33,948 nucleotides of DNA from Isoptericola variabilis (lineage in GTDB: Bacteria; Actinomycetota; Actinomycetes; Actinomycetales; Cellulomonadaceae), in NCBI RefSeq assembly GCF_001750215.1, contig NZ_LWGM01000006.1:1-33948 (forward strand), written 5' to 3'. A program made the translations under genes and the position numbers. Of the stretch, positions 13,096-23,180 are shown one piece after another. Position 1 is the first letter of the stretch. Every line of letters starts with the position of its first letter. The notes below the pieces were generated by a model. It searched no databases. It was given only the letters and a program-made list of their open reading frames with translations, and had not been told where the DNA came from.

Positions 13096-16082
13096 AACCG
13101 GGCGAGCGGGTCCGCCAGTCCATTGACGGTGATGCGGTCCCTGGTGATGTCGTAGGCCCGGTCCGCGAGGTCGCCGTAGTCGAGGGCGTGAACGCCACCC
13201 CACTCGATGTCGGGCGACGTTGCGATCTGGCTGTCCAGCAGCGTCGTCGACGCGTCACGCCGTGCCTGCGTGCCGATGCCACCACGGCCGGTCTGGAAGA
13301 TGGCGTCGCCGTACTCGCCGTCGGCCCAGCTGACGACGTACTGCGGGCGCTCGATGATGCCGTCGTCAATCGTCGGCTGGCGCAGGCACGGGAACAGCAC
13401 CGAGAACTGCCAGGCCGTGACGACGGGTGCGTCGCCGACGGTGTCGGTCAGGCTGCGGGCGGGCGCGTTGACCGGTGCGGTGACGGCCACCCAGTCGTCG
13501 TCGCCGACCACGGGGTCGACGGCGACCAGGCGCACGGCGTTAGCGTCGGCGGGCGCGTCCCGCCCGATCTCGAGGGGACGCCATGCGCCGCCGCGGCCGC
13601 TGTCGACGTTCTCGGTCGAGACCTTCTGGACGCCGTCGGACCCAGTGCGGCCGTACTCGACGCGCACGGACACCGGAGCGGTCGCGACGCCGCTGAGGAG
13701 CGACACGACGGAGTCGCGCGCTCCGGCCGGAGGCAACGAGTACCAGGGGGTCACCAACGTCGCCGAGGCGTCGCGCTCGACACCGTAGGAGCCCCAGACC
13801 GCATCGATCCCCGCGGGCTGACGGACGCCGGGGTATAGGCCCCCCCCGGCGGTGAAGCCGTCGAACTGCGGCTCACCCGCCGCCACGGGCAGGGAGGTGC
13901 TGGCGCGGGTGTCGAGCACGCGGATCCCGTCCGTCGCGGCGCACTGCGTGCCCAGCGGGTCCTCGAGGTTGAGGGCGGAGGGGGACCATGAGCCGGTCGT
14001 GCGCGCCGTGGCGAGCGTCAGCGTCCCGAGCGTCCAGACGGCACTGCCGGTCAGCGCCACGACGAGGAGCACGGCCGGGACCGCGAGGGAGGCGGCGGGG
14101 CGGCGCCTGCGCGTCTCCAGGTACCACGCGAGCCCTGCGACGGCCAGCGTGAACAGCGCCACTTGGACGAACGAGCTCGGCGTCAGCGGGCCGAGGTGCG
14201 GAGCCTGCCAGGCCTGCGGCACGCGGATCATGTAGTTGTAGGCCCAGATGTTCGGTGCGTCGTACCCCACGGCGACCGGGGGGATGAACGTGCCTGCGAC
14301 GGCCAGCCCGAACCAGCGCGGGGGCCGGCCCGCAAACCACCGCATGGCGAACGGCCAGAAACTGAGGACGAACGCCGCGAGGACCATGGTGCCGAGACCA
14401 GCGAGCGCGCCGAAGTGGTGGGACCACTTGCTCGGTGTGATCCACAGCAGGACGAGGGCGAGAGCGAGGCTGCCGGCGGCCAGCCGGTCCCGCTGCGGGG
14501 CGAGCTCCTCCAGCCGGTGCGCGGACCGTGCGGCGACCCAGCCCAGGACCACCCACAGGAGCGCGACGAGCGTGATCAGCACGACCACGCGCTTGGCGTA
14601 GTTGCCCTGCGGATCCCACATCATCAAGAGCCGGTAGCGGTTCCACTCGTCGGTCCAGTCGAGCGGCTCCTCGACATCCGCAAAGCGTGCCTGGCCGGCG
14701 ATGAAGTCGCGCAGCGACGCATCGGCGAAGGCAGCGATGATCGCTACCATGCCGCCGGAGAGCACCGCGGCGACACGCCCGAGCGTCGTCCCGACCGCTC
14801 CACGCCGACGAGCTTCACGCCACAGGGTGGGCACGGCGAGCAGGAGCGGGCCGAAGGCGATGGCGCCGGTCGGGTGGCCGGCGAACGTGAGGCTGGCGAC
14901 GCCGAAGCCGATGGCCAGCGGGGCGAGCCGCCCGGTCTCGATGGTGCGTGTCGCCAGCACGAGGGCGACGACGACGCCGAGCCCGGAAAGGGTCTCCGGC
15001 CGGATGCCCATGCAGTAGGGCAGCCACCAGGCAAGGAACAACGCCGCCAGCACGACCTCGGCGCCGACGCGTCGCGCTCGACTGTCGACCGTAATGCGCC
15101 GTTCGAGGTAGCGGCGCACGAGGAACCAGGTGGCGATCCCCGCGGCCAGAATCGGGAGGCGCTGCCAAACGACCCCGTCGCCGCCGAGACGCTGCCACGC
15201 CCCGAGCGAGTACCAGACCCAGGTGAAGGGCGTGTAGGCCTGGTTGTACATCTGGTAGTAGTTGCCCACGTACCCGGTGTCGTCGACGTTGCGGGCCATG
15301 GCGGCGTAGTAGCCGTCGTCGTCGGTGTTCGGTGCGACGAAGGTCCACCACACCAGTGCGAGGACGACGCCGACGTCGACGAGCGTCAGTCGGGGGACGC
15401 GCGGACCGACAGGTCGGGGCGCGACGTGGACCCGGTCGTCGCGCCGGAGCAGCAGGTGAGCAGCGACGGCCGCGAGGGCGCCGAGGACGAGGAGCGTAAT
15501 CTTCAGCGCGGTAGGGCTGCTCGTGAACTGGTCGTCCACGGCGACCTTGACGGTGAGACCGGCCGGAGCGTCCGCGGGCAGGTCGGTGGCCAACGCGTCC
15601 ACCTGGGGCATCGTCGCCCCGGGCATGGACGTGATCGCGCCGTCGACGTCCAGGCGGAGCCCGTCCCGGTCCTGGTGGAGCACGAGGGAGCACGCGTCGC
15701 CGAACGGGACGGGATCGAGCTCGCGTCCCGCCGTGGAGACCTGGATCGCACCGTCGCGGACGGAGATCGTCAGCCCGCGCCGAGCCTCGTTCGGGTCACC
15801 CGACGGGACGGTGCGCAGGAGCGTGGCGTCCTCGCCGGCGGCCGCAGCGACGTCGCAGCCGACGGTGACGTCGATCTGCGCAGGAGCGTAGGCGGCGAGC
15901 ATCAGGCTGGTCGAGGCGTACCCGGACGACTGCGGCCACTGGACCCTCGGCTGTTCCACGGAGACGGGGGCCACCGGCACGGCCGCGGCGAGGAGGAGGC
16001 TGACCAGCGCCACCAGGCCCAGCACGACCGCGGAGCGGCTGGAGCGGGTGAAGGTGCGGGCCACGCTGTCGTTCTCAGGCAC
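13086..16082 (-). CDS. Emb-type arabinosyltransferase (GT-C, EmbA/B/C-like)
   Basis: Emb enzymes add arabinofuranose from decaprenylphosphoryl-arabinose to galactan or arabinan on the outer membrane face. The 998-residue product has one N-terminal helix (about 18-39), an extracytoplasmic beta-domain to about 190, and a multi-helix GT-C core to about 690. A C-terminal carbohydrate-binding-like domain follows, with the Emb-typical [13 protein letters not shown] region. The GT-C motif reads [15 protein letters not shown]254-D256 are the aspartates, and by alignment D255 matches the catalytic D299 of M. tuberculosis EmbB. M262 falls at the position of EmbB M306. GTG 16080-16082 has GAGGA 3 nt upstream. 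A run of eight G in the coding strand (13840-13847) is a possible slippage site. It lies directly downstream of ubiA and PAP2, as aftB does in Mycobacterium. Confidence 0.88.
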   Translation of the reverse strand: MPENDSVARTFTRSSRSAVVLGLVALVSLLLAAAVPVAPVSVEQPRVQWPQSSGYASTSLMLAAYAPAQIDVTVGCDVAAAAGEDATLLRTVPSGDPNEARRGLTISVRDGAIQVSTAGRELDPVPFGDACSLVLHQDRDGLRLDVDGAITSMPGATMPQVDALATDLPADAPAGLTVKVAVDDQFTSSPTALKITLLVLGALAAVAAHLLLRRDDRVHVAPRPVGPRVPRLTLVDVGVVLALVWWTFVAPNTDDDGYYAAMARNVDDTGYVGNYYQMYNQAYTPFTWVWYSLGAWQRLGGDGVVWQRLPILAAGIATWFLVRRYLERRITVDSRARRVGAEVVLAALFLAWWLPYCMGIRPETLSGLGVVVALVLATRTIETGRLAPLAIGFGVASLTFAGHPTGAIAFGPLLLAVPTLWREARRRGAVGTTLGRVAAVLSGGMVAIIAAFADASLRDFIAGQARFADVEEPLDWTDEWNRYRLLMMWDPQGNYAKRVVVLITLVALLWVVLGWVAARSAHRLEELAPQRDRLAAGSLALALVLLWITPSKWSHHFGALAGLGTMVLAAFVLSFWPFAMRWFAGRPPRWFGLAVAGTFIPPVAVGYDAPNIWAYNYMIRVPQAWQAPHLGPLTPSSFVQVALFTLAVAGLAWYLETRRRRPAASLAVPAVLLVVALTGSAVWTLGTLTLATARTTGSWSPSALNLEDPLGTQCAATDGIRVLDTRASTSLPVAAGEPQFDGFTAGGGLYPGVRQPAGIDAVWGSYGVERDASATLVTPWYSLPPAGARDSVVSLLSGVATAPVSVRVEYGRTGSDGVQKVSTENVDSGRGGAWRPLEIGRDAPADANAVRLVAVDPVVGDDDWVAVTAPVNAPARSLTDTVGDAPVVTAWQFSVLFPCLRQPTIDDGIIERPQYVVSWADGEYGDAIFQTGRGGIGTQARRDASTTLLDSQIATSPDIEWGGVHALDYGDLADRAYDITRDRITVNGLADPLARFGG

Positions 16083-16139
16083 GGGTCCTCATTCTGCCAT
16101 TCGCACCCCACGGCTCCGTCGGTCGTGACGTGGTGCACG

Positions 16140-17045
16140 TCACAGGTAGAGGCCGATGGCGAGCGCGACGACCCACAGCAGCGCCAGGACCTGGAGGACC
16201 CGGTCACCGAGGGCGACCTCCTCGGGCTCGCCGGCGCGCGCGTCGTCGACGTCGATCGCGTACCGGAGGACGGCGAGGACGAACGGGACTATGGACACGG
16301 GGGCCCACACCGAGTGGGCTGCCACGGTGATGTCGAACGCCCACAGGCAGTAGACGATGACCAGGACCGTCGCCGACAGCGTCCACATGAACCGCAGGTA
16401 GGTGTCGGTGTAGCGGTGTAGCACAGGTCGGATCTCTCGGGCGGAAGCCATGGCGAGCTTCTTCTCCGCATAGCGCTTGCCGGCGGCCATGAAGAGCGAG
16501 CCGAATGCTGCCGTGAGCAGGAACCATTGGGAGAGCACGATCCCGGCGGCGACACCGCCGGCGACAGCCCTCAGGAGGAAGCCGCTGGAAACGATCGCCA
16601 CGTCGAGGACCGGCTCGTGCTTGAGCCACAGGCAGTAGGCGGCCTGGACCGCGAGGTACACCGCGACCACGATGGTCAGGCTCGTGCTGGCCAGCACCGA
16701 CAGCGCGAGCGCTGCCGCAGCCAGCAGCGCAGCGGTACCGAGCGCCAGCGGGACGGGCACGAGGCCCGAGGCGATGGGCCGGTTGCGCTTGCGCGGATGC
16801 GAGCGATCCGCCTCGACGTCCAGGGAGTCGTTGAGGAGGTACGTGGCAGAGGCGGCGAGGCAGAACGCACCGAACGCGATCGCGACGTCGACGAGCACGT
16901 CGAACTCGGTGATCCGGGCCCCGGCGAACGGCGCCGCGAACACCAGGACGTTCTTCACCCACTGCTTGGGCCGCGCCGCGCGGACGAGGCCGGTGAGCGC
17001 ATTGCCACCCCGCGCCGGGAGGACGGGAGTCTCGATGTCAGTCAT
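16140..17045 (-). CDS. ubiA: Decaprenyl-phosphate phosphoribosyltransferase (UbiA superfamily)
   Basis: This enzyme transfers 5-phosphoribose from PRPP to decaprenyl phosphate, the first committed step to the arabinose donor DPA. The 301-residue membrane protein has about nine helices. The prenyl-phosphate-binding motif N72-D73-x-x-D76-x-x-x-D80 (NDSLDVEAD) is followed by RKRNRPIASG. A second polar loop reads LKHEPVLDVAIVSSGFLLRAVAGG. The opening ARPKQWVKNVLVFAAPF is characteristic of the Rv3806c type rather than of menaquinone-type UbiA. ATG 17043-17045 lies 14 nt after the PAP2 stop, with GGAG upstream. The PAP2, ubiA, arabinosyltransferase order matches the mycobacterial Rv3807c-Rv3806c-Rv3805c order. 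The epimerase partners DprE1 and DprE2 are not in this window. Confidence 0.93.
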   Translation of the reverse strand: MTDIETPVLPARGGNALTGLVRAARPKQWVKNVLVFAAPFAGARITEFDVLVDVAIAFGAFCLAASATYLLNDSLDVEADRSHPRKRNRPIASGLVPVPLALGTAALLAAAALALSVLASTSLTIVVAVYLAVQAAYCLWLKHEPVLDVAIVSSGFLLRAVAGGVAAGIVLSQWFLLTAAFGSLFMAAGKRYAEKKLAMASAREIRPVLHRYTDTYLRFMWTLSATVLVIVYCLWAFDITVAAHSVWAPVSIVPFVLAVLRYAIDVDDARAGEPEEVALGDRVLQVLALLWVVALAIGLYL

Positions 17046-17059
17046 GATCCTGATCTCCG

Positions 17060-17617
17060 TTACGCAGCGGTCGTCCGACGGGCGGCGCGCCGGCCTGCGG
17101 CGCCGACGGCTGCGCCGAGCACCGTGCCTGCGACCACGTCCGTGGGGAAGTGCATGCCGAGCGACACGCGAGAGAGAGCCATCGCGGGGGCCGCGAGCCC
17201 GAGGAGCCGACCGAGCCCGCCGAGCAGGGGCGCGAAGGCCACGGCTGCAGCGGCGGTCGAGGTGGCGTGCGAGCTCGGGAAGCTCAGACTGCTCGGCGCT
17301 GTCGAGTGCACGTCGATCCGGTCGTCGTCAGGCCGGCGCCGACGCACCACCCGCTTCACCGCCACAGCTGCGGCGTGCGCGACGACGACGCTCGCCGTGG
17401 CGCGCAGCCACTGCGGACGTCGCCGCCGGTCGACCAGGGCACCACCCAGCCCCAGGAGGATCCAGCCACCCGCGTGCTCGCCGAAACCGCTCAGGAGGCG
17501 CGCCGGCCCGAGCGCCCGACGGCCGACCTCGCTGGACTGGAGACCGACCATGAGATCCGACTCACGTCGGCGCAGCTCGGCATAGCGGTCCGTGGAAGAC
17601 AAGGCACACCCATTCAC
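17060..17617 (-). CDS. PAP2-family phosphatase, probable decaprenylphosphoryl-5-phosphoribose phosphatase
   Basis: The 185-residue membrane protein has all three PAP2 active-site motifs: K88-x6-R95-P96, P114-S-S-H117, and S149-R150 with H156 and D160. Its position just upstream of ubiA is that of Rv3807c, which is thought to remove the 5-phosphate from decaprenylphosphoryl-phosphoribose before epimerisation to the arabinose donor. The substrate is therefore inferred from synteny. The start is GTG 17615-17617. No strong ribosome-binding site is visible, and a TAACCT element lies 22 nt upstream. The C-terminus ends in an Arg/Ala-rich tail. It is probably the first gene of a three-gene operon with ubiA and the Emb homologue. 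Confidence 0.88.
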   Translation of the reverse strand: MNGCALSSTDRYAELRRRESDLMVGLQSSEVGRRALGPARLLSGFGEHAGGWILLGLGGALVDRRRRPQWLRATASVVVAHAAAVAVKRVVRRRRPDDDRIDVHSTAPSSLSFPSSHATSTAAAAVAFAPLLGGLGRLLGLAAPAMALSRVSLGMHFPTDVVAGTVLGAAVGAAGRRAARRTTAA

Positions 17618-17639
17618 TCGTACGCAGGAGGACCAGCAC

Positions 17640-17645
17640 AGGTTA
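17640..17645 (-). promoter_or_regulatory. Candidate -10 element (TAACCT) for the PAP2-ubiA-arabinosyltransferase operon
   Basis: TAACCT on the minus strand matches TANNNT and lies in the 52-nt gap between the LGFP-repeat gene and the PAP2 gene. It predicts a leader of roughly 15 nt. No -35 box is recognisable. Confidence 0.3.
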
Positions 17646-17669
17646 CCGGGCGTCCGAGCGTGCGCGGTG

Positions 17670-19565
17670 TCAGGTGGTGCGGGGGCCGGTGGCGGCGGTC
17701 CAGGTGATGGCGCCGTGCTGGAACTGCTGGGTGCAGCCGGTGGGTGCGCAGGTCAGCACGGTGGTGCGGGCCAGGCCCAGGCGGGAGGTGGGGCCGCCCA
17801 GGGAGGCCCACAGGCGATGGATCTCACCGCCGATCAGGTGTGCCCCGCCGGCGGGGTACCAGGTGATGGCGCCGTTCTGGAAGGTCTGGGTGCAGCCGGT
17901 GGTGGGGCAGCCCAGCACGGTGGTGGTGGGGTAGCCGATGCCGCTGGCCAGTCCGCCGGCGGTCTTCCACCGGTCGTAGACCGCGCCGCCGATCAGCTGG
18001 GCGCCGGTGGCCGCCGACCACAGGATGGCGCCGTTCTGGAAGGTCTGGGTGCAGCCGGTGGTGGGGCAGCCCAGCACGGTGGTGGTGGGGTAGCCGATGC
18101 CGCTGGCCAGTCCGCCGGCGGTCTTCCACCGGTCGTAGACCGCGCCGCCGATCAGCTGGGCGCCGGTGGCCGCCGACCACAGGATGGCGCCGTTCTGGAA
18201 GGTCTGGGTGCAGCCGGTGGTGGGGCAGCCCAGCACGGTGGTGGTGGGGTAGCCGATGCCGCTGGCCAGTCCGCCGGCGGTCTTCCACCGGTCGTAGACC
18301 GCGCCGCCGATCAGCTGGGCGCCGGTGGCCGCCGACCACAGGATGGCGCCGTTCTGGAAGGTCTGGGTGCAGCCGGTGGTGGGGCAGCCCAGCACGGTGG
18401 TGGTGGGGTAGCCGACCCCGGAGCTCTGCGCGCCTGCGGCCCGGTACCGGATCAGAATCTCTCCGCCCAGGGCCTTCGCGTCGGTGCCCGGCGACCAGTA
18501 CATGACCCCGCCGGAGAACGGCTGCACGCACCCTGCCGGCTGCAACGAGCAGTCCTGGTCGGCGGTGGGCACGCCGAGCGCCCCGTCCGCACCACCGAGC
18601 CGATCCCACTCCGCCTGCATCTGCGGCGAGACGGAGAACCCCGACGTGGAGCCGAACCACTCGGTGAAGATGCGCCAGAAGTTGCGGTTGCCGTAGCTGG
18701 AGCACGCGTCGCCGGTCCCGTAGAGGTTGCGCAGGGCGGCCGCGTTCGGCTGGTATGGGGTGTAGATGTACAGGCCGGCGGTCGCCTGGTTCTCGATGAA
18801 GACGTCGCCGCGACCGCAGGCCGCGTCGGGGTGGTAGAGGATCGAGTTCACGCGGCCGGCCTGGTATCCGTAGCGCGTCGGCGCCGCGCGGTAGACCTGG
18901 TACTGGCGGGCGGCCCGGTATACCTGGTTGAAGTACCCGTAGTACTGCGCGTCGCACGGGGCGGTGTCGGGGCAGCCGAAGCCGGTGGCGGAGCGGTAGT
19001 TCGTCGCCGTCGGCCGCGACTTGGTGACCAGCGAGGACTCCTTCTGCAGGAGCACGAGGAGCACCTCGGGGCTGACGCCGCACGCCCGGGCCACGCCGGC
19101 GATGATCTCCGCGGCCGACTGGGACTGCGCGGGATAGCTCGAGCAGTAGCTGTCGGCCGCGAGCTGCCGTGTCGTCTCGCGGTAGTCCTTGAGGCAGGGC
19201 ATCTCGCCCGCGACGCACTTGCTGCCCTTGATGTTGAGGAAGCTCTGCACCTCCGCCGCCGTCATGGCGTCGGAGTCGTAGAAGGCTCGGTCGCTGATAA
19301 TCATGCCGGGCTGGAAGTCGTCAGGGCTCAGGGCGGCCTGCGCAGTCGGCGCGGGAAGGGGTGCGGTAAACGCCGCCAAGGTGACCGTACCCACGGCGAG
19401 CGCCGCTACGAAGCGACGCAGCCTCGCGCGGAGACGACCTGAGTTCGAGGCGCTGGCGCGGCAGAGGCGGCGTGCGGGGGTTGTCAAGGTGGTGCGGTCT
19501 TTCTCTTTGCGGCGGGCGGGACGCGGTGCGATCTCACCACGTCGTCGCCTCGGCGGTGCACGCAC
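17670..19565 (-). CDS. Secreted LGFP-repeat protein with lysozyme-like N-terminal region
   Basis: The 631-residue product has a very basic N-tail, a signal-peptide core at about 52-67 and a likely cleavage site after AQA near 77. A cysteine-rich globular region follows (about 80-310). It contains LLQKESSL at 172-179, which resembles the catalytic-glutamate segment of lytic transglycosylases and puts E176 as the candidate, and YYGYFNQVYRAARQY. Six LGFP-like repeats of about 53 residues fill the rest. The third, fourth and probably second are identical, the last is truncated, and each has a Cys-x4-Cys pair (GCPTTGC). LGFP repeats are known from corynebacterial PS1-type proteins and are thought to bind cell-wall arabinogalactan. 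The start is uncertain. GTG 19565 gives an overlong N-tail, and TTG 19487 gives a more normal signal peptide. Neither has a good ribosome-binding site. A hydrolase role is inference. Confidence 0.82.
   Translation of the reverse strand: MRAPPRRRRGEIAPRPARRKEKDRTTLTTPARRLCRASASNSGRLRARLRRFVAALAVGTVTLAAFTAPLPAPTAQAALSPDDFQPGMIISDRAFYDSDAMTAAEVQSFLNIKGSKCVAGEMPCLKDYRETTRQLAADSYCSSYPAQSQSAAEIIAGVARACGVSPEVLLVLLQKESSLVTKSRPTATNYRSATGFGCPDTAPCDAQYYGYFNQVYRAARQYQVYRAAPTRYGYQAGRVNSILYHPDAACGRGDVFIENQATAGLYIYTPYQPNAAALRNLYGTGDACSSYGNRNFWRIFTEWFGSTSGFSVSPQMQAEWDRLGGADGALGVPTADQDCSLQPAGCVQPFSGGVMYWSPGTDAKALGGEILIRYRAAGAQSSGVGYPTTTVLGCPTTGCTQTFQNGAILWSAATGAQLIGGAVYDRWKTAGGLASGIGYPTTTVLGCPTTGCTQTFQNGAILWSAATGAQLIGGAVYDRWKTAGGLASGIGYPTTTVLGCPTTGCTQTFQNGAILWSAATGAQLIGGAVYDRWKTAGGLASGIGYPTTTVLGCPTTGCTQTFQNGAITWYPAGGAHLIGGEIHRLWASLGGPTSRLGLARTTVLTCAPTGCTQQFQHGAITWTAATGPRTT
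17865..18415. repeat. Perfect 159-bp tandem repeat, three copies plus 67 bp of a fourth
   Basis: The units at 17872-18030, 18031-18189 and 18190-18348 are identical base for base as far as I can compare them. A fourth begins at 18349 and diverges after 67 bp. The shared GATGGCG at 17865 extends the block to the left. Each unit encodes one 53-residue LGFP repeat. Identity at the DNA level, including third positions, points to recent duplication or gene conversion. True copy number could differ from the assembly. Confidence 0.95.
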
Positions 19566-19613
19566 ACGCCGGCAATCCGACGATTCACCCGCTTCCGGCA
19601 GAGCGTGCGACCC

Positions 19614-21264
<1,651 letters not shown>

Positions 21265-21302
21265 GTCGGTCCTCCCGGTGGGCGTCCAGGTCCGTCGCGG
21301 TC

Positions 21303-21308
21303 AGGGTA
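21303..21308 (-). promoter_or_regulatory. Candidate -10 element (TACCCT) for rmlCB
   Basis: TACCCT on the minus strand lies 38 nt before the rmlC start, inside the 117-nt divergent rmlC/rmlD gap. The leader would contain the GGGAGGA ribosome-binding site. No -35 match is clear. Confidence 0.35.
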
Positions 21309-21337
21309 GCCGCAGACGCCCGGCGCAGGGCGGGGGA

Positions 21338-21343
21338 TATTCT
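21338..21343 (+). promoter_or_regulatory. Candidate -10 element (TATTCT) for rmlD
   Basis: TATTCT on the plus strand lies 38 nt before the rmlD GTG. The leader carries GAGGAAGGG at 21364-21372. Together with TACCCT on the other strand it makes a divergent promoter pair about 30 bp apart, so the four rhamnose genes could share a control region. Confidence 0.4.
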
Positions 21344-21381
21344 GGCGCCCGCACGGCCGGACCGAGGAAGGGACGACTTCT

Positions 21382-22227
21382 GTGCGCTGGCTGATCACCG
21401 GGGGCGGGGGCATGCTCGCCCAGGACCTGCGCGCCGTCCTCGGCGGGCGCGGGCACGACGTCGTCGCCGTGTCGCGCGCCGAGCTGGACGTGACCGACGC
21501 CGCCGCGTGCGCGACCGCCGTGCGCGGATACGACGTCGTCGTCAACGCAGCGGCATGGACCGACGTCGACGGCGCGGAGGAGCACGAGGGCGCGGCGTTC
21601 GCCGTCAACGCCGTCGGCGCGGCCAACCTCGCCCGCGCGGCCGAGGCGGCGTCGGGCCGCCTCGTCCACGTCTCTACCGACTATGTCTTCGACGGCTCAC
21701 GCGCGGACGCGTATCCCGCCTCGTGGCCGCTCGCGCCGATGTCGGCGTACGGCCGCACCAAGGCGGCGGGGGAGTGGGCGGTGCGGGCGGCGGGGCGCGA
21801 GCACCTGGTCGTCCGCACCGCGTGGCTCTACGGCCGGTACGGCCGCTGCTTCCCGCGCACGATCGCCCGTCTCCTGCGCGAGCGAAGCTCGGTCGACGTC
21901 GTCGCCGATCAGACGGGTCAGCCCACGTGGACGGTGGACCTGGCCGACCTGGTGGTACGGCTGGTGGAGGCGCGCGTGCCCGGCGGCGTCTACCACGGGA
22001 CGGCGTCGGGGCGAGGGACCTGGTTCGAGCTGGCGCGGGAGGTGGCGCGGGAGCTCGGCATGTCGATCGACGCCGTCCGGCCGACGACGGGGTCGGTCCT
22101 GGCGCGCCGCGCGCCGCGCCCGGCCTCCTCGGTGCTCGCGCACGACTCCCTGGTGGACGCCGGGGTGCCGCCGATCGGGGACTGGCGCCAGCGGTTCCGT
22201 GCCGCGGCGCCGGAGGTGCTTGGCTGA
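21382..22227 (+). CDS. rmlD: dTDP-4-dehydrorhamnose reductase
   Basis: RmlD carries out the last step to dTDP-L-rhamnose, reducing the 4-keto group with NAD(P)H. The 281-residue SDR protein has GGGGMLAQDL at 7-16, VSTDYVFDG with T99 and D100, and Y123 and K127 in SAYGRTK. The family segment RTAWLYG and the DQTGQPTWTVDLAD motif are also present. GTG 21382 follows GAGGAAGGG by 9 nt. The stop is only 10 nt from the stop of the convergent rmlA, with no room for a separate terminator. In Mycobacterium rmlD is linked to the wbbL rhamnosyltransferase. Here it is grouped with the other rml genes. Confidence 0.95.
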   Translation: MRWLITGGGGMLAQDLRAVLGGRGHDVVAVSRAELDVTDAAACATAVRGYDVVVNAAAWTDVDGAEEHEGAAFAVNAVGAANLARAAEAASGRLVHVSTDYVFDGSRADAYPASWPLAPMSAYGRTKAAGEWAVRAAGREHLVVRTAWLYGRYGRCFPRTIARLLRERSSVDVVADQTGQPTWTVDLADLVVRLVEARVPGGVYHGTASGRGTWFELAREVARELGMSIDAVRPTTGSVLARRAPRPASSVLAHDSLVDAGVPPIGDWRQRFRAAAPEVLG

Positions 22228-22237
22228 CGCGACCGCC

Positions 22238-23110
22238 TCAGCCGTCGAGCAGGCCGAGCAGGTACGTGCCGTAGCCAGACTTGACGAGCCGCTCGGCGCG
22301 CTCGCGCAGCTCGTCGTCGGTGAGGAAGCCGCGGCGCCAGGCCACCTCCTCGGGGCAGCCGATCTTGAGCCCCTGCCGGTTCTCGATCGTGCGCACGAAG
22401 TCCGATGCCGCGAGCAGCGAGTCGAACGTGCCGGTGTCGAGCCAGGCGGTGCCGCGCGGCAGGACCTCGACCTGGAGCCTGCCGGCCTCGAGGTAGGCGC
22501 GGTTGACGTCGGTGATCTCGTACTCGCCGCGGTCCGACGGCTGCAGGCCCTTGGCGATCTCGACGACGTCGTTGTCGTAGAAGTACAGCCCGGGCACTGC
22601 GTAGTTGGACTTCGGCGTGGCCGGCTTCTCCTCCAGCGACACCGCCTTGAAGTCCTCGTCGAACTCCACCACGCCGTAGGCGGTGGGGTCGGCCACCCGG
22701 TAGGCGAAGACGGCGCCGCCGGCGATGCTGCCGAACCGGGTGAGCTGGGTGCCCAGGCCGGGGCCGTAGAAGATGTTGTCGCCCAGCACGAGCGCGGCCG
22801 CGTCGCCGCCGATGAAGTCCTCGCCGAGAACGAAGGCCTGTGCCAGGCCGTTGGGCTCGGCCTGCACCGTGTACTCGATGTGCACGCCGAACTGCGAGCC
22901 GTCACCCAGCAGGCGCCGGAACTGCCCCGCGTCGTGCGGCGTGGTGATCACCAGGATGTCCCTGATGCCCGCCAGCAGCAGCGTCGACAGCGGGTAGTAG
23001 ATCATCGGCTTGTCGTACACGGGCACGAGCTGCTTGCTCACGCCGAGGGTGATGGGGTGCAGCCGCGTGCCCGAACCGCCGGCCAGGATGATCCCGCGCA
23101 TGGTCGCCAT
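22238..23110 (-). CDS. rmlA: Glucose-1-phosphate thymidylyltransferase
   Basis: RmlA makes dTDP-glucose from glucose-1-phosphate and dTTP, the entry step of rhamnose synthesis. The protein has the nucleotidyltransferase signature [11 protein letters not shown] at 11-21, then [29 protein letters not shown] and LEEKP. The length, about 290 residues, is typical. ATG 23108-23110 (MATMRGII) was chosen because TACGTT lies 8 nt upstream with no ribosome-binding site between, which suits a leaderless start. ATG 23099-23101 (MRGII) is the usual family start and remains possible. The reading frame extends further upstream without similarity. Confidence 0.96.
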   Translation of the reverse strand: MATMRGIILAGGSGTRLHPITLGVSKQLVPVYDKPMIYYPLSTLLLAGIRDILVITTPHDAGQFRRLLGDGSQFGVHIEYTVQAEPNGLAQAFVLGEDFIGGDAAALVLGDNIFYGPGLGTQLTRFGSIAGGAVFAYRVADPTAYGVVEFDEDFKAVSLEEKPATPKSNYAVPGLYFYDNDVVEIAKGLQPSDRGEYEITDVNRAYLEAGRLQVEVLPRGTAWLDTGTFDSLLAASDFVRTIENRQGLKIGCPEEVAWRRGFLTDDELRERAERLVKSGYGTYLLGLLDG

Positions 23111-23118
23111 GCAGCCGG

Positions 23119-23124
23119 AACGTA
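23119..23124 (-). promoter_or_regulatory. Candidate -10 element (TACGTT) for leaderless rmlA
   Basis: TACGTT on the minus strand ends 8 nt before ATG 23110. The spacing equals that seen before the LCP gene at 255-1589. There is no Shine-Dalgarno sequence before either candidate ATG. Confidence 0.35.
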
Positions 23125-23180
23125 GCCGACGGTCCGTCGCGGCGCATGCCAATTGCGTGAAGGGCGGTCAGACTGAGGCC

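Noticed and set aside
14163-16421. A 752-codon plus-strand frame opposite the arabinosyltransferase
   Set aside because: Composition is charged and repetitive, with no family motif, and the minus-strand gene has clear Emb signatures.
17865-18415. Regular direct repeats considered as a CRISPR array
   Set aside because: The units are contiguous 159-bp coding repeats without spacers, and no cas genes are nearby.
17592-19442. A 616-codon plus-strand frame with regular Gly/Ala repeats
   Set aside because: It is the antisense reading of the LGFP repeats and has no signal peptide or recognised domain.
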